A DNA stretch of 64,000 nt from Paenibacillus sp. FSL R5-0623 (GCF_037974265.1 NZ_CP150233.1:1178001-1242000); one strand, 5' to 3'; positions 35,341 through 45,136 are shown, numbered from the stretch's first letter. The notes: generated by a model not told the origin, from the sequence alone. Numbers and translations: made by a program.

Positions 35341-35402
35341 GTCGTTCGCTGATTTCGTTAGCTATTCTGCTAAATATTTTAGAAGAAAGGGTGTAGAGAT
35401 GC

Positions 35403-36509
35403 ATGCAAACAGAAACGTGGAAGGAAACGATATGTGAACAGGAGGCCATGGTATGTTGTTGTTCCCTATTGGAACGATCAAGCTCTCATAACTTCATAGA
35501 ACATCACGGTTTATTGAAAGAAAAGAAGGGGCGACAGCATATCGAAGATATATCTACAGAAGAAATAGCTTTAATGGAGACGAGTGACATTCTATTCCCT
35601 TCTCCAATAGCAGGTAGCCATAGTCACATGATGGAACAAAGTAACGTACGGCATCGTCAATTGCCATCGATGACTCATCTTATTTTCGGATCACGCCTGC
35701 TTATAGGACTTGTGATTCTGTTCAGTGCAGGCACGATCTATTTTGCTTCTTCAGTCGAGGCAGCGGATATAGATCTTGGCGTAACAGCGCAAAAAGCATG
35801 GGATTCCGTTTTGAACAAAGCCGACGCACAAACCAAGTTAACGTTGAAGCAAGCGTACGATAAAGTGGGGAACTGGAAGGCTCAAGAGCAGGTTTGGGAA
35901 CAAAAGATAAAGACACTTCATGCCTCTAATACCGCGGAATTGGAGCGATTACGTGCAGAAATAAGACAAACCGATGATGCGAAGGTCGCAGCTCTAGCTG
36001 AAAAGGTAAAGCAAACACAGGCCCGATATGAACCGCTATTCGCCCTCTATAGTTCAGTCAATCGACAGTTGGATGCAGCCAAAGCCATCAAAAATAAGGA
36101 ATGGAGTGCAACGATCCGCACACAGGCAGAGACGTTGAAACCCGTTGTGAAGCTTGCCAGAGAAGACATCCGGATCAAGAAAAAGGAACTTGCTGAAGCA
36201 CGTAAACGGAAGAGCGCTGAAATAAAACGTTTACGAGCTATGCTAGCGGGGGCCGACTCCGCGAAGAAACAGATTCAAACGGCTAAAAAACAGGCGAGTC
36301 TGGCAAAAGAACGATATTCCAAAGCTCTACAACAGTTCAAACAGAGTACAAAACAAAGCCAAACGTCACGTGTACTCAGCTCATTGAACACCTTGGCGTC
36401 TGCAGCAGAGAAGTGGGCAGGCACAAAACAACATATCCACACACTGGAGCAAAACGTATCCACTACGTATGTGAAAGTCAGACAGGAAATCGCCAAGAGA
36501 CCCAAATAA
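35403..36509 (+). CDS. Secreted or membrane-anchored coiled-coil protein
   Basis: The frame encodes up to 368 residues. A hydrophobic segment at about 95-117 followed by SSVEA-AD looks like a signal peptide cleaved near residue 120. The rest is Lys/Ala/Glu/Gln-rich, long helical and probably coiled coil (about 130-365). The start is doubtful. ATG 35403 has a weak AAAGGG site; the signal-proximal ATG at 35670 has none. The best site, AGGAGG at about 35440, feeds an ATG in another frame that stops after 12 codons. Residues 1-89 may therefore not be translated as shown. Family not recognised. Confidence 0.65.
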   Translation: MQTETWKETICEQEAMVCCCSLLERSSSHNFIEHHGLLKEKKGRQHIEDISTEEIALMETSDILFPSPIAGSHSHMMEQSNVRHRQLPSMTHLIFGSRLLIGLVILFSAGTIYFASSVEAADIDLGVTAQKAWDSVLNKADAQTKLTLKQAYDKVGNWKAQEQVWEQKIKTLHASNTAELERLRAEIRQTDDAKVAALAEKVKQTQARYEPLFALYSSVNRQLDAAKAIKNKEWSATIRTQAETLKPVVKLAREDIRIKKKELAEARKRKSAEIKRLRAMLAGADSAKKQIQTAKKQASLAKERYSKALQQFKQSTKQSQTSRVLSSLNTLASAAEKWAGTKQHIHTLEQNVSTTYVKVRQEIAKRPK

Positions 36510-36580
36510 GAGGAAACCCGGTCCTCTCCGCAACGTACACAACTTTAGATGTAAAGACGCTTCGATGATGATGGAACGAG

Positions 36581-37615
36581 GTGAAACTATTGCAGTCCAA
36601 GTTGGAAACGAAACGTACGGGGGCAAAAGGTTTTAAACGTAAACGTTACTGGATTCCCAGCGTTGTACTAATTTTGATCATAGCTTTTATTGGGATTGGT
36701 ACACAATGGACACCCAAAATAACGGTGTTTTTATTAAAATCATTAATTGAAACTACTAATACAGACACAAATAGCAAGGACACTATGCTCTTGGATGGGA
36801 TAACTCGTGTTGCGGATGTACCCTATGCAGACGAAGGGCGTAATGACAGTACGCTGGATATCTATTATCCTTCCGTAACATCGGAACCTTTGCCTGTCGT
36901 GTTGTGGGTTCATGGTGGTGGATGGGTCTTGGGTGACAAAAAGGATATCGCAGATTATGCCGTACAATTAGCCAAACAGGGTTACGTTGTGGTCAGTATG
37001 AATTATGCGCTCGCGCCGGATACGAAATATCCCATTCCCGTGATCCAGACGAATCAGGCTTTGACTTACGTGAAGAACCATGTCAGTGAGTATAAGGGTG
37101 ACCCGGAAAACATATTTCTCGCAGGCAATTCGGCAGGTGCCCAGATTGCAAGTCAGACTGCGGCAGTGGTGACCAATCCATCTCTCGCCAAGCTGATGAA
37201 CATAACACCAGCCGCCCAGCCGGAAGAGTTGCGTGGGGTTCTGCTATTCTGTGGTCCATACAATCTAAGCACGGTAGCCAATACAGGCTTTCCACTCATA
37301 CGGACATTTCTGTGGTCATATACGGGAGTCAAAACATTCGAAGACTATCCACGACTGCATGAAATGTCGACCGTGCTTCAGGCCACAGCAGAGTACCCGC
37401 CTGCATTTATTACCTCAGGCAATGATGACCCGTTGACCAGTCAATCGATTGAGCTGGCACAAGTATTTAAGCGCCTTGATGTTGAGGTGGAAACCTTGTT
37501 TTTCTCGAACTCGTCAGAGAAGCTGGGACATGATTATCAATTTGATCTGGAGAGTGACGCTGGACAACAGGCGATACATTCGGCAGTACGATTCATGCAA
37601 CAGTATAGTCGATGA
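36581..37615 (+). CDS. Membrane-anchored alpha/beta hydrolase (esterase)
   Basis: The 344-residue protein has one N-terminal membrane segment (about 25-43) and then an HSL/esterase-type fold: oxyanion motif HGGGW, nucleophile in GNSAG, Asp in SGNDDPL and His in KLGHDYQF. It probably cleaves short esters at the outer face of the membrane. GTG at 36581 is the longest start; TTG at 36590 sits at a better distance from GAGGTG. The substrate is unknown. Confidence 0.88.
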   Translation: MKLLQSKLETKRTGAKGFKRKRYWIPSVVLILIIAFIGIGTQWTPKITVFLLKSLIETTNTDTNSKDTMLLDGITRVADVPYADEGRNDSTLDIYYPSVTSEPLPVVLWVHGGGWVLGDKKDIADYAVQLAKQGYVVVSMNYALAPDTKYPIPVIQTNQALTYVKNHVSEYKGDPENIFLAGNSAGAQIASQTAAVVTNPSLAKLMNITPAAQPEELRGVLLFCGPYNLSTVANTGFPLIRTFLWSYTGVKTFEDYPRLHEMSTVLQATAEYPPAFITSGNDDPLTSQSIELAQVFKRLDVEVETLFFSNSSEKLGHDYQFDLESDAGQQAIHSAVRFMQQYSR

Positions 37616-37667
37616 GCAGACAAGTCTGTGGTACACTCGAAGCAAATGAGGGCGCAGGAGGAGAAGT

Positions 37668-38201
37668 ATGGCAGATAAAGAAGATTTGACCCGGTTCGGG
37701 GTGGCGTTTCCTACACCTTTGATTGAGCAGTTTGACCAGTATATTGAGGAACAGGGATACAAAAACCGATCTGAGGCTTTCCGTGATCTTGTTCGTAAAA
37801 CATTACTTCAACCTTCTGCATTACAATCCGACCAGGATGTGGCAGGCACCATTGTGATGGTCTATGATCACCATATCAGTGATCTTCCCATTCGTTTGAT
37901 GGAGCTGCAACATGAGGCGCATCATGACATCATTTCCAATATGCACGTGCACCTGAACCATGACCAATGCCTGGAGGTAATTGCCGTACGGGGTAACCTG
38001 GGACGATTGCGTCATTTGCATCAACAGATCCAGGTACAAAAAGGTGTTTTGTATGCGGAGCTGTCTGTGACTTATGTGGATGAACTCAACAAACTGGCTC
38101 ATGCTCAGAGTCGTCAGGATGGCAATCCGGATCAAGGCCTGGATCACAATCACAGTGCGGGTCAGCATGGTCACAGCCATCATCATCGCTCTGCGGAGTA
38201 A
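37668..38201 (+). CDS. nikR: Nickel-responsive repressor NikR
   Basis: The 177-residue protein has an N-terminal ribbon-helix-helix (LTRFGVAFPTPLIEQFDQYIEE...NRSEAFRDLVR) and a C-terminal ACT-like nickel domain with the ligand pattern H-V-H-L-N-H-D-Q-C. An added tail of about 30 residues is His-rich (GQHGHSHHHRS) and may store or buffer metal. NikR with nickel represses nickel uptake. It lies just upstream of nikABCDE, separated by a terminator and a promoter, so it is a separate transcript. The start follows AGGAGGAGAAGT. Confidence 0.95.
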   Translation: MADKEDLTRFGVAFPTPLIEQFDQYIEEQGYKNRSEAFRDLVRKTLLQPSALQSDQDVAGTIVMVYDHHISDLPIRLMELQHEAHHDIISNMHVHLNHDQCLEVIAVRGNLGRLRHLHQQIQVQKGVLYAELSVTYVDELNKLAHAQSRQDGNPDQGLDHNHSAGQHGHSHHHRSAE

Positions 38202-38245
38202 GACAAATACGAGTGTAATTTCTATGAAAATATAACAAATCTAAA

Positions 38246-38285
38246 AAAACAGATTATTGGTTAAATGCCAACGTCTGTTTTTTTT
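38246..38285 (+). terminator. Terminator of nikR
   Basis: AAAACAGA pairs with TCTGTTTT, with an inner TTGG/CCAA, followed by a T run. Confidence 0.8.
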
Positions 38286-38393
38286 GTTTGTTATAATACC
38301 TGACTTTATAGAGCGCTACAAATGCTCGGTTATATAATTTTTTAATTATTAATTCTGGAATTTGAAAAAATATGGATTATGAAGTTAACTTTG

Positions 38394-38424
38394 TTGACAT
38401 ATAATTTATGTTTTGTGCTACAAT
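38394..38424 (+). promoter_or_regulatory. Likely nik operon promoter
   Basis: -35 TTGACA (38394-38399) and -10 TACAAT (38419-38424) are separated by 19 bp, somewhat long. A weak dyad follows at about 38436-38455 (TAACACGAAAAAGTGATT). Where NikR binds is not obvious; the E. coli-type GTATGA half-sites are not seen. Confidence 0.4.
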
Positions 38425-38485
38425 TTTTCTAAAAAGTAACACGAAAAAGTGATTGCAGCACAACTTTAGAGGGGGAACGACCAGA

Positions 38486-40150
38486 ATGGGCAGATTTTCA
38501 TGGAGATGGGGAAAACGAAAAGTTAGAACAGGATTAGGCATCTTGCTTGTATGTTCCATTGGTTTATCAGGTTGTGCACAGGGCACAGCGCCAACAGCTT
38601 CATCAGTAGAGGATGGACGATCAGGTATAGCCTTAACCAAAGACGAATTGGTGCTAGCCGTTGGCACCGAGCCGGAAGGTGGGTTTGATCCGACAACCGG
38701 ATGGGGGCAATATGGGTCGCCACTTTTCCAAAGTACCTTGCTGAAGAGGAATGCCAAGCTACAACTGGTTAACGATCTGGCTACGGCATATTCAGTTAGT
38801 GAAGATGGGCTGACCTGGACAGTTACGCTTAGGGAAGACGTTAAATTTTCGGATGGGGAGCCTCTAACGGCTGAGGATGTAAAATTTACGTTTGATACGG
38901 CTGCCCAGAGTGGGTCTGTGATTGATTTGACGAATATGGCTGATGTGCAGGCACCCGACGATAGCACAGTTATATTCACATTGAAGTCGCCGCAGTCTAC
39001 ATTCATCAGTCTGCTAACGACACTTGGCATTGTACCTGAACACGCCTATGGTGCCGATTATGCAGAACACCCGGTCGGATCAGGACCGTACAAGCTGGTA
39101 CAGTGGGACAAAGGACAACAGGCCATCGTGGAGGCCAATGAAGAATATTACGGTAACAAGTCTGCATTCCACAAACTCACCTTCCTCTATCTGGATGAAG
39201 ATGCAGCCTACGCTGCTGCGCAGGCAGGTACGGTGGATATTGCTGCTATCCCGGCAGCGTTTAGCAAGCAAGAGGTGAATGGCATGACATTAGAAGCCGT
39301 GAAAACCGTAGATAACCGGGGCATCATGTTCCCCATGCAACCTGCTGGTGCCAAGTCGGGCGATGGTCTTCCCGCAGGAAATGATGTGACATCCGATCTG
39401 GCCATTCGCCAAGCGGTGAATGTTGTGATTGATCGTAAGACTTTGGTTGAGGGTGTATTGGAAGGGTATGGTCGTCCAGCGTATTCCGTCAGTGATGATC
39501 TGCCTTGGAGCAATGAGGAAGCTGTATTTACGGATGCCAATCTCGAAGAAGCAAAGCGCATTCTAACGTCTGGTGGCTGGGTGGATACGGATGGTGATGG
39601 TATCGTTGAGAAAAACGGTGTTAAGGCCGAATTCAATCTGCTTTATTTTGCAGGTGATTTAACAAGACAATCTCTGGCACTGGCTGCTGCAGATATGGTT
39701 GCCCAGGCTGGAATTAAAATCAATGTTGAAGGCAAAAGCCGTGAAGAGACGAAAAAGATGGCTTACTCCAACGCTGTATTATTTGGTTGGGGCAGTCATG
39801 ATCCACTGGAGACGTATAACCTCTATAGCAGTACTCACAAGGGAGAAGGATATTACAATGTGGGACTGTACAGTAATCCTGTCGTGGATTCATGGATGGA
39901 GAAGGCCCTTAAGGCCACCAGTGAAGAAGAGGCATTACCGTTCTGGCAGAAAGCAGAATGGGATGGAACAACAGGTTTCAGTTATCAGGGTGATGCGCCA
40001 TGGGCGTGGCTCGTGAACATAGATCATCTGTATCTGGTTACGAATGGACTGAACATTGGTGAGCAGCAGATCCATCCCCATGGTCACGGCTGGCCGGTGA
40101 CATCCAATCTGGAGGAATGGTCCTGGGATAACAGCACGAACAAGAAATAG
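38486..40150 (+). CDS. nikA: Nickel-binding lipoprotein NikA
   Basis: The 554-residue protein has a lipoprotein signal with lipobox LSGC, then an SBP_bac_5 (oligopeptide/nickel) fold: VRDWTVTLREDVKFSDGEPLTAEDV-like core, SDLAIRQAVNVVIDRKTLVEGVLEGYGRPA, and a His-rich C-terminal stretch HPHGHGW. Linkage to nikR and four transporter genes points to nickel, perhaps as a metallophore complex. The start follows GAGGGGGAACG. Confidence 0.9.
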   Translation: MGRFSWRWGKRKVRTGLGILLVCSIGLSGCAQGTAPTASSVEDGRSGIALTKDELVLAVGTEPEGGFDPTTGWGQYGSPLFQSTLLKRNAKLQLVNDLATAYSVSEDGLTWTVTLREDVKFSDGEPLTAEDVKFTFDTAAQSGSVIDLTNMADVQAPDDSTVIFTLKSPQSTFISLLTTLGIVPEHAYGADYAEHPVGSGPYKLVQWDKGQQAIVEANEEYYGNKSAFHKLTFLYLDEDAAYAAAQAGTVDIAAIPAAFSKQEVNGMTLEAVKTVDNRGIMFPMQPAGAKSGDGLPAGNDVTSDLAIRQAVNVVIDRKTLVEGVLEGYGRPAYSVSDDLPWSNEEAVFTDANLEEAKRILTSGGWVDTDGDGIVEKNGVKAEFNLLYFAGDLTRQSLALAAADMVAQAGIKINVEGKSREETKKMAYSNAVLFGWGSHDPLETYNLYSSTHKGEGYYNVGLYSNPVVDSWMEKALKATSEEEALPFWQKAEWDGTTGFSYQGDAPWAWLVNIDHLYLVTNGLNIGEQQIHPHGHGWPVTSNLEEWSWDNSTNKK

Positions 40151-40198
40151 GAAACCTAGCAGTAGCAGTAGCTTTAGCCTGAATTGGGGAGAGATTGG

Positions 40199-41194
40199 AT
40201 GACGGGCAGGAATGGATGGGCCAGATTTGTTGGTTTTAAAATGTTGCGACTCTTATCTTTATTGGTTGGAGTCAGTGTGTTGTCTTTTATATTAATGCAA
40301 TTCTCTCCTGTGGACCCGATCGAAGCCTACATTGGTGGAGACATGATCCGGGTAAGCGCCGAACAGCGCAGTTTAATCGAAGAACGGTGGGGATTGAATG
40401 AATCCTCTACAGAACGATTGCTCACTTGGGGACAGGCGCTGATTCAGGGAGATCTGGGAACTTCGATGATCTACAGACAACCTGTAGCGGATATTATCCA
40501 GGAACGATTCATGAATTCTGTCGCACTTATGGCTGTAGCTTGGATATTATCTGGCATCATTGGTTTCACTCTTGGTGTAGTTGCTGCCATGAGACGGAAT
40601 TCGAAGCTGGATCGCTTGATCTGTTGGTATTGTTATACGCTGGCCTCCACGCCGGTATTCTGGATTGCGCTGTTGCTGCTGATGGTATTTGGGGTGTGGC
40701 TCGGATGGCTTCCAGTTGGCCTTGGGGTACCCGCAGGGATGTCGGCTGATCAGGTGACCTGGGGAGATCGGGTTATTCATATGATTCTGCCAGCGTTGAC
40801 CCTCAGTTTGACCGGGGTAGCTTCCATTGCTTTGCATACACGCCAGAAGCTCATGGATGTGCTGGAGTCGGATTATATTCTGTTTGCCAGAGCGCGAGGT
40901 GAGCGTGGGTTTCAGCTGTTCCGTCGACATGGGTTCAGACATGTTGTTTTGCCAGCCATCACGCTGCAGTTTGCTTCGTTCAGTGAACTGTTTGGTGGGG
41001 CTGTACTTGCAGAACAGGTATTTTCATACCCCGGCCTTGGTCAGGCAACGGTTCAGGCGGGGTTGCGTGGAGATGTTCCACTGCTGCTTGGACTTGTGAT
41101 GTGCAGTGCGATTTTTGTTTTCACAGGTAATATGGTTGCCGACATACTGTATCGCTTGATTGATCCACGGATGAAGGAGGAGCTGATGTCATGA
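40199..41194 (+). CDS. nikB: Nickel transporter permease NikB
   Basis: The 331-residue protein is of the DppB/NikB class: SVLSFILMQFSPVDPIEAYIGGD at the N-terminus, about six membrane segments, and the EAA-type loop YILFARARGERGFQLFRRHGFRHVVLPAITL. The start follows GGGGAGAGATTGG. It ends in an ATGA overlap with nikC. Confidence 0.92.
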   Translation: MTGRNGWARFVGFKMLRLLSLLVGVSVLSFILMQFSPVDPIEAYIGGDMIRVSAEQRSLIEERWGLNESSTERLLTWGQALIQGDLGTSMIYRQPVADIIQERFMNSVALMAVAWILSGIIGFTLGVVAAMRRNSKLDRLICWYCYTLASTPVFWIALLLLMVFGVWLGWLPVGLGVPAGMSADQVTWGDRVIHMILPALTLSLTGVASIALHTRQKLMDVLESDYILFARARGERGFQLFRRHGFRHVVLPAITLQFASFSELFGGAVLAEQVFSYPGLGQATVQAGLRGDVPLLLGLVMCSAIFVFTGNMVADILYRLIDPRMKEELMS

Positions 41195-42198
41195 AGCAGA
41201 CGGTAGAACGCTCCTCCGAGCAGACGGCAGAAACAGCCGAAGCACAGAAAGTGAAAACTGCGAATCAAGAGGTACGGTACAACATTAATACAGGGTCTCT
41301 ACAAGCTGAGACAGGAACAGGAGCAGGAACAACACGCCAAAAGAGAAGAAGGTACATGGGTGTCAGCAATCAACGTTTCCGAAATCCTCGCCAAAGAGCG
41401 GTGATCTGGGGAAGCCTCGCGGTGATCTGGATTGCTGTTGTGTGGTTGACGGGCAGGCTGCTTCCGGCTGGTTCTACGCTGACTTCATTGATGGATCGGA
41501 ATTTGGCTCCAACCTGGGCGCATCCATTTGGTACAGATTGGCTCGGAAGAGATATGTTCATGCGTACGTTAAAAGGATTGGCAACCAGCATTCAAGTGGG
41601 ATTGCTTGCTGCATGTGGTGGCGGATTGATCGCAATGCTATTGGGTTTGGCTGCCGCTTCAAGCAAGGCTGCTGACCGGGTAATCTCATGGATTATCGAC
41701 CTGTTCTTGAGTGTACCTCATCTGGTATCGCTAGTTATGCTGGCCTTTGTATTCGGTGGAGGTTTGGCAGGAGTGGCGGCAGCGATTGCGCTGACGCACT
41801 GGCCGAATCTTGCCCGGATTGTACGAGCGGAGATGATTCAACTGAAATCCGCAGAATATATTCAGATTTCATACAAGTTGGGTCAAACACGGTTACAGAT
41901 TGCGGTGCAGCATATGCTGCCACATCTGGTTCCACAACTGTTCGTGGGCGTACTGCTAATCTTTCCCCATGCGATTCTGCATGAGGCAGCCATTACGTTT
42001 CTGGGGCTGGGATTGTCCCCGCAACAACCGGCCATCGGAATTATTTTGTCAGAGTCGATGAGATATTTATCTGCTGGCATGTGGTGGCTCGCCTTTTTCC
42101 CGGGACTGGCATTGTTACTGGTTGTTCGTGCGTTTGATGTATTGGGCAATAGTCTGAAGACATTAACGGGTAAGGGTAGTTCAAGGGAGGTGAGGTAA
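41191..42198 (+). CDS. nikC: Nickel transporter permease NikC
   Basis: The 335-residue protein has a DppC/NikC-type permease core (HPFGTDWLGRDMFMRTLKGLATSIQVG, EYIQISYKLGQTRLQIAVQHMLPHL). An unusual hydrophilic head of about 65 residues, rich in Glu, Thr, Gln and Ala, precedes the first membrane segment. AAGGAGGAGC precedes the ATG, so the head seems to be translated. Its start overlaps nikB by four bases. Confidence 0.92.
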   Translation: MKQTVERSSEQTAETAEAQKVKTANQEVRYNINTGSLQAETGTGAGTTRQKRRRYMGVSNQRFRNPRQRAVIWGSLAVIWIAVVWLTGRLLPAGSTLTSLMDRNLAPTWAHPFGTDWLGRDMFMRTLKGLATSIQVGLLAACGGGLIAMLLGLAAASSKAADRVISWIIDLFLSVPHLVSLVMLAFVFGGGLAGVAAAIALTHWPNLARIVRAEMIQLKSAEYIQISYKLGQTRLQIAVQHMLPHLVPQLFVGVLLIFPHAILHEAAITFLGLGLSPQQPAIGIILSESMRYLSAGMWWLAFFPGLALLLVVRAFDVLGNSLKTLTGKGSSREVR

Positions 42199-42200
42199 AT

Positions 42201-43157
42201 ATGGCTCTTCTTGATATTGAGGGAGTGTCCGTGTCATTTCGGCGCGCTCGTGGTTGGTTTGGGCATGAACAGACGTATGTCATTCAGAATCTGGATCTTT
42301 CCATAAACGAGGGCGAGATCGTGGCTGTTGTAGGCGCGAGTGGATCGGGTAAAAGTGTGCTGGCACAGGCCATCATGGGCATTCTGCCCGCCAATGCCAG
42401 GTTGGAGGGGCGTATTAGCTATAGTGGCGAGCCTTTGACTCCAGAGCGGCAGCTTCATCTGCGTGGTGATGAACTGATGTTGATTCCACAATCCGTCAGT
42501 TATTTGGACCCGCTGATGAAGGTGGGAAGGCAAGTTCAGCCGGTAACCCGAGATTCCGGACAGAAACGAGGCTTCATAACTCGATCTCATATGAAAAAGA
42601 CGGAGCGGGAGCTAATGGAGCGTTATCATCTTCCTCAAGGAACAGCCGGGAAATACCCGTTTGAGTTGTCCGGAGGTATGGCAAGGCGGGTGTTGATGGC
42701 TACAGCGACCTCCGGTCAGCCCAAGCTGATCATTGCAGATGAGCCGACACCAGGAATCCATCCCGAAGTGCTGGCCGAGACGATGAGGCAATTTCGCGAG
42801 CTTGCGAATGAAGGCGTAGGAATTCTGTGGATTACTCATGATATCACGACAGCCCTGACGGCAGCGGATCGCATCGCTGTATTTTACGCGGGGGCCAATG
42901 TAGAGACGGCGCAGGTTGATGATTTTAAAGGGAATGGAGAACGTCTGCGTCATCCATATACAAAAGCGCTCTGGAATGCGTTGCCGCAGAACAGATTTCA
43001 GCCACTCCCAGGCTCCCAGTCGTTGGCAGGTCAAGAGATCACCACAGGCTGCTCATTTGCTCCCCGATGTAATGCAGCAACCGCTGTATGTACCCGCGAA
43101 CGTCCAGAGCTTCGTAAGGTACGGGGCGGAGAAGTGAGGTGTCTCCATGCCACTTGA
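42201..43157 (+). CDS. nikD: Nickel transporter ATPase NikD
   Basis: The 318-residue protein has Walker A GASGSGKSV, signature-region LSGGMARRV, Walker B LIIADEPTPGIHP and switch His in WITHDITT. The C-terminal oligopeptide/nickel-type extension carries a Cys cluster (GCSFAPRCNAATAVC). It powers NikBC together with NikE. It overlaps nikE by 11 bases. Confidence 0.93.
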   Translation: MALLDIEGVSVSFRRARGWFGHEQTYVIQNLDLSINEGEIVAVVGASGSGKSVLAQAIMGILPANARLEGRISYSGEPLTPERQLHLRGDELMLIPQSVSYLDPLMKVGRQVQPVTRDSGQKRGFITRSHMKKTERELMERYHLPQGTAGKYPFELSGGMARRVLMATATSGQPKLIIADEPTPGIHPEVLAETMRQFRELANEGVGILWITHDITTALTAADRIAVFYAGANVETAQVDDFKGNGERLRHPYTKALWNALPQNRFQPLPGSQSLAGQEITTGCSFAPRCNAATAVCTRERPELRKVRGGEVRCLHAT

Positions 43158-43758
43158 AGCACAGAATGTAAGTTACCGTTACGATCAGAAATCATGGGTG
43201 TTTCAGCAGATGAATATGCAGGTGCAACAAGGCGAAGTCGTTGGCTTGTGGGGACCGAGTGGCTGTGGGAAAACAAGTCTTGGTCGCATCCTTGCAGGAT
43301 ATGCCGAACCCGTGGCAGGACAAGTGTTACTGGAGGGCGAACCACTCCCACGTACAGGCGTATGTCCGGTTCAGCTGGTGTTTCAGCACCCGGAGAAGGC
43401 TGTGAATCCACGCTGGCGGATGCGTCGTGTACTTCAGGAGGCGTCTGTGCAGGATGAACAGTTGCTTGAAGCATTGGGGATTCAGCAAACCTGGCTGGAT
43501 CGCAGGCCGAGTGAATTATCCGGTGGAGAACTGCAGCGTTTCTGTGTGGCGCGGGCGCTCGGCACAGCGACACGTTACGTGATCGCAGATGAGATGACAA
43601 CGATGCTGGATGCGATCACTCAGGCACAGATCTGGCATACCGTGATGGGGGTGGCTCGCCAGCGTAATTTGGGGCTATTGATCATAAGCCATGATCGGGA
43701 TTTGCTGAACAGGGTGTGCGACAGAATTACACCGATGCCGATGTCGTTGTCACTGTAA
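43147..43758 (+). CDS. nikE: Nickel transporter ATPase NikE (short form)
   Basis: The 203-residue ATPase has Walker A GPSGCGKTS, signature LSGGELQRF, Walker B YVIADEMTTMLD and switch His in ISHDRDLL. It is shorter than usual NikE proteins (about 260) because it lacks the C-terminal extension that NikD has. All catalytic motifs are intact, so it is probably functional rather than truncated. It is the last gene of the operon and is followed by a terminator. Confidence 0.9.
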   Translation: MPLEAQNVSYRYDQKSWVFQQMNMQVQQGEVVGLWGPSGCGKTSLGRILAGYAEPVAGQVLLEGEPLPRTGVCPVQLVFQHPEKAVNPRWRMRRVLQEASVQDEQLLEALGIQQTWLDRRPSELSGGELQRFCVARALGTATRYVIADEMTTMLDAITQAQIWHTVMGVARQRNLGLLIISHDRDLLNRVCDRITPMPMSLSL

Positions 43759-43794
43759 TTTTAAATATGTTCGAATAAATAAAAAGATTGAATA

Positions 43795-43865
43795 CAAAAG
43801 GGGTGCCCCTTGTGGAGTCGTTGACCATGAATGTGAGTCATGGACTTGACTACGGGGCACCTTGT
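43795..43865. terminator. Large bidirectional terminator after nikE
   Basis: GGTGCCCC pairs with GGGGCACC, flanked by ACAA/TTGT, with inner AGTC/GACT and CCATGA/TCATGG pairs. It separates convergent nikE and patB-like genes. Confidence 0.75.
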
Positions 43866-43942
43866 TTCACTTTTTACAAATATTAGTCATTTAACGAACA
43901 GTACACGTTCTGTTCGCAACATACATAGATGTAACTGACAGT

Positions 43943-45136
43943 TTATTTGCCCGACATATTGCTGACCAACACAGATAACCTGCGCATCGCCTCTTCAACT
44001 GTAGAACGTGGACAGGCTACATTAATACGCATGAACCCTGTACCCTCTGTTCCAAAGAAGCTCCCGTCATTGAAAGCAAGCCCTGCTTCATGAAGCAGCA
44101 TGTTGCATAGTTGTGCATGGGGAATATTCAATTCCCGGAAATCCATCCATAACAGATAGGTTGCTTCGGGCAGATGCATTTTGATCTGTGGCATGTGTTC
44201 CGTAACATACTGTTGTACATACTCCATATTTCCACGGATATAGGCAAGGCATTCATCCAGCCATTCCTCGGCCCCATTGTAAGCAGCTTCGGTTGCAACA
44301 GCTCCCAACGTACTGATACTGGCAAGTCCCATCGTTTTAACACCCTGCGCGAACGATTCCCGCAACTTGGCATTGGGGATAATGATGTTGGATGTGCAGA
44401 GGCCAGGAATGTTGAACGTTTTGCTTGGAGCCGTACAGATGATGCTTAGATCAGAGACGGCGTCCGAGATCAGGGTCAGTGGTGTATGAGTTCCGCGCTG
44501 ATGAATAAGATCGGCATGGATTTCATCTGAAACCATCAGTACGTTGTATTGCAGACATAGTGACGTAAGCCCTTCAAGCTCCTCACGAGTCCATACCCGT
44601 CCAACCGGGTTATGAGGACTGCACAGAATCAGCATTTTGACCCGACCGGTCTGCAAGCTGGATTCCAGTTGTTCCAGATCCATCGTGTAGTGACCGTTAT
44701 TCTCTACCAAAGGATTGGTGATCAGTTCACGGCCCTGACCACGTACTACTTCATAGAAGGGCGCATACACCGGAGTTTGGATGACCACTGCATCTCCCGG
44801 TTGAGTGAATCGTTGTACAGCAATGCTGAGTGCGGGCACAATACCTGGAGTGAATACGATCCAGTCATAGTTAATTTTCCAGTTGTGGCGCCGTTCCATC
44901 CACCCTGTAACAGCGGCATGATACGCCTCAGTCCGTACTGTATAACCAAAAATCCCGTGCTCCATCCGTGTTTGCAGGGCCTGAATGACGGATGGTGGAG
45001 CAGCGAAATCCATATCGGCCACCCACATCGGAAGTGCATCAGCAGCGCCGAATATATCCTCAAGCGCATCCCATTTTTCTGATCCGGTAGAGATCCGGTT
45101 AATAGACTGGTCAAATGTACTGTTATTGTTATTCAT
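43943..45136 (-). CDS. patB: PatB/MalY-type PLP cystathionine beta-lyase
   Basis: The 397-residue fold-type I PLP enzyme has WVADMDFAAPPSVIQAL near the start, SPHNPVGRVWTREEL, VSDEIHADL and the PLP lysine in CTAPSKTFNIPGL. PatB/MalY enzymes split cystathionine to homocysteine, pyruvate and ammonia. The start at 45136 follows AAGGGGGATTAAATACG. It is a stand-alone gene. A general aminotransferase is the alternative annotation. Confidence 0.9.
   Translation of the reverse strand: MNNNNSTFDQSINRISTGSEKWDALEDIFGAADALPMWVADMDFAAPPSVIQALQTRMEHGIFGYTVRTEAYHAAVTGWMERRHNWKINYDWIVFTPGIVPALSIAVQRFTQPGDAVVIQTPVYAPFYEVVRGQGRELITNPLVENNGHYTMDLEQLESSLQTGRVKMLILCSPHNPVGRVWTREELEGLTSLCLQYNVLMVSDEIHADLIHQRGTHTPLTLISDAVSDLSIICTAPSKTFNIPGLCTSNIIIPNAKLRESFAQGVKTMGLASISTLGAVATEAAYNGAEEWLDECLAYIRGNMEYVQQYVTEHMPQIKMHLPEATYLLWMDFRELNIPHAQLCNMLLHEAGLAFNDGSFFGTEGTGFMRINVACPRSTVEEAMRRLSVLVSNMSGK

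Noticed and set aside
35130..35396. 88-codon frame between the ABC module and the coiled-coil gene
   Set aside because: It runs through the strong terminator at 35294-35340 and has no ribosome binding site.
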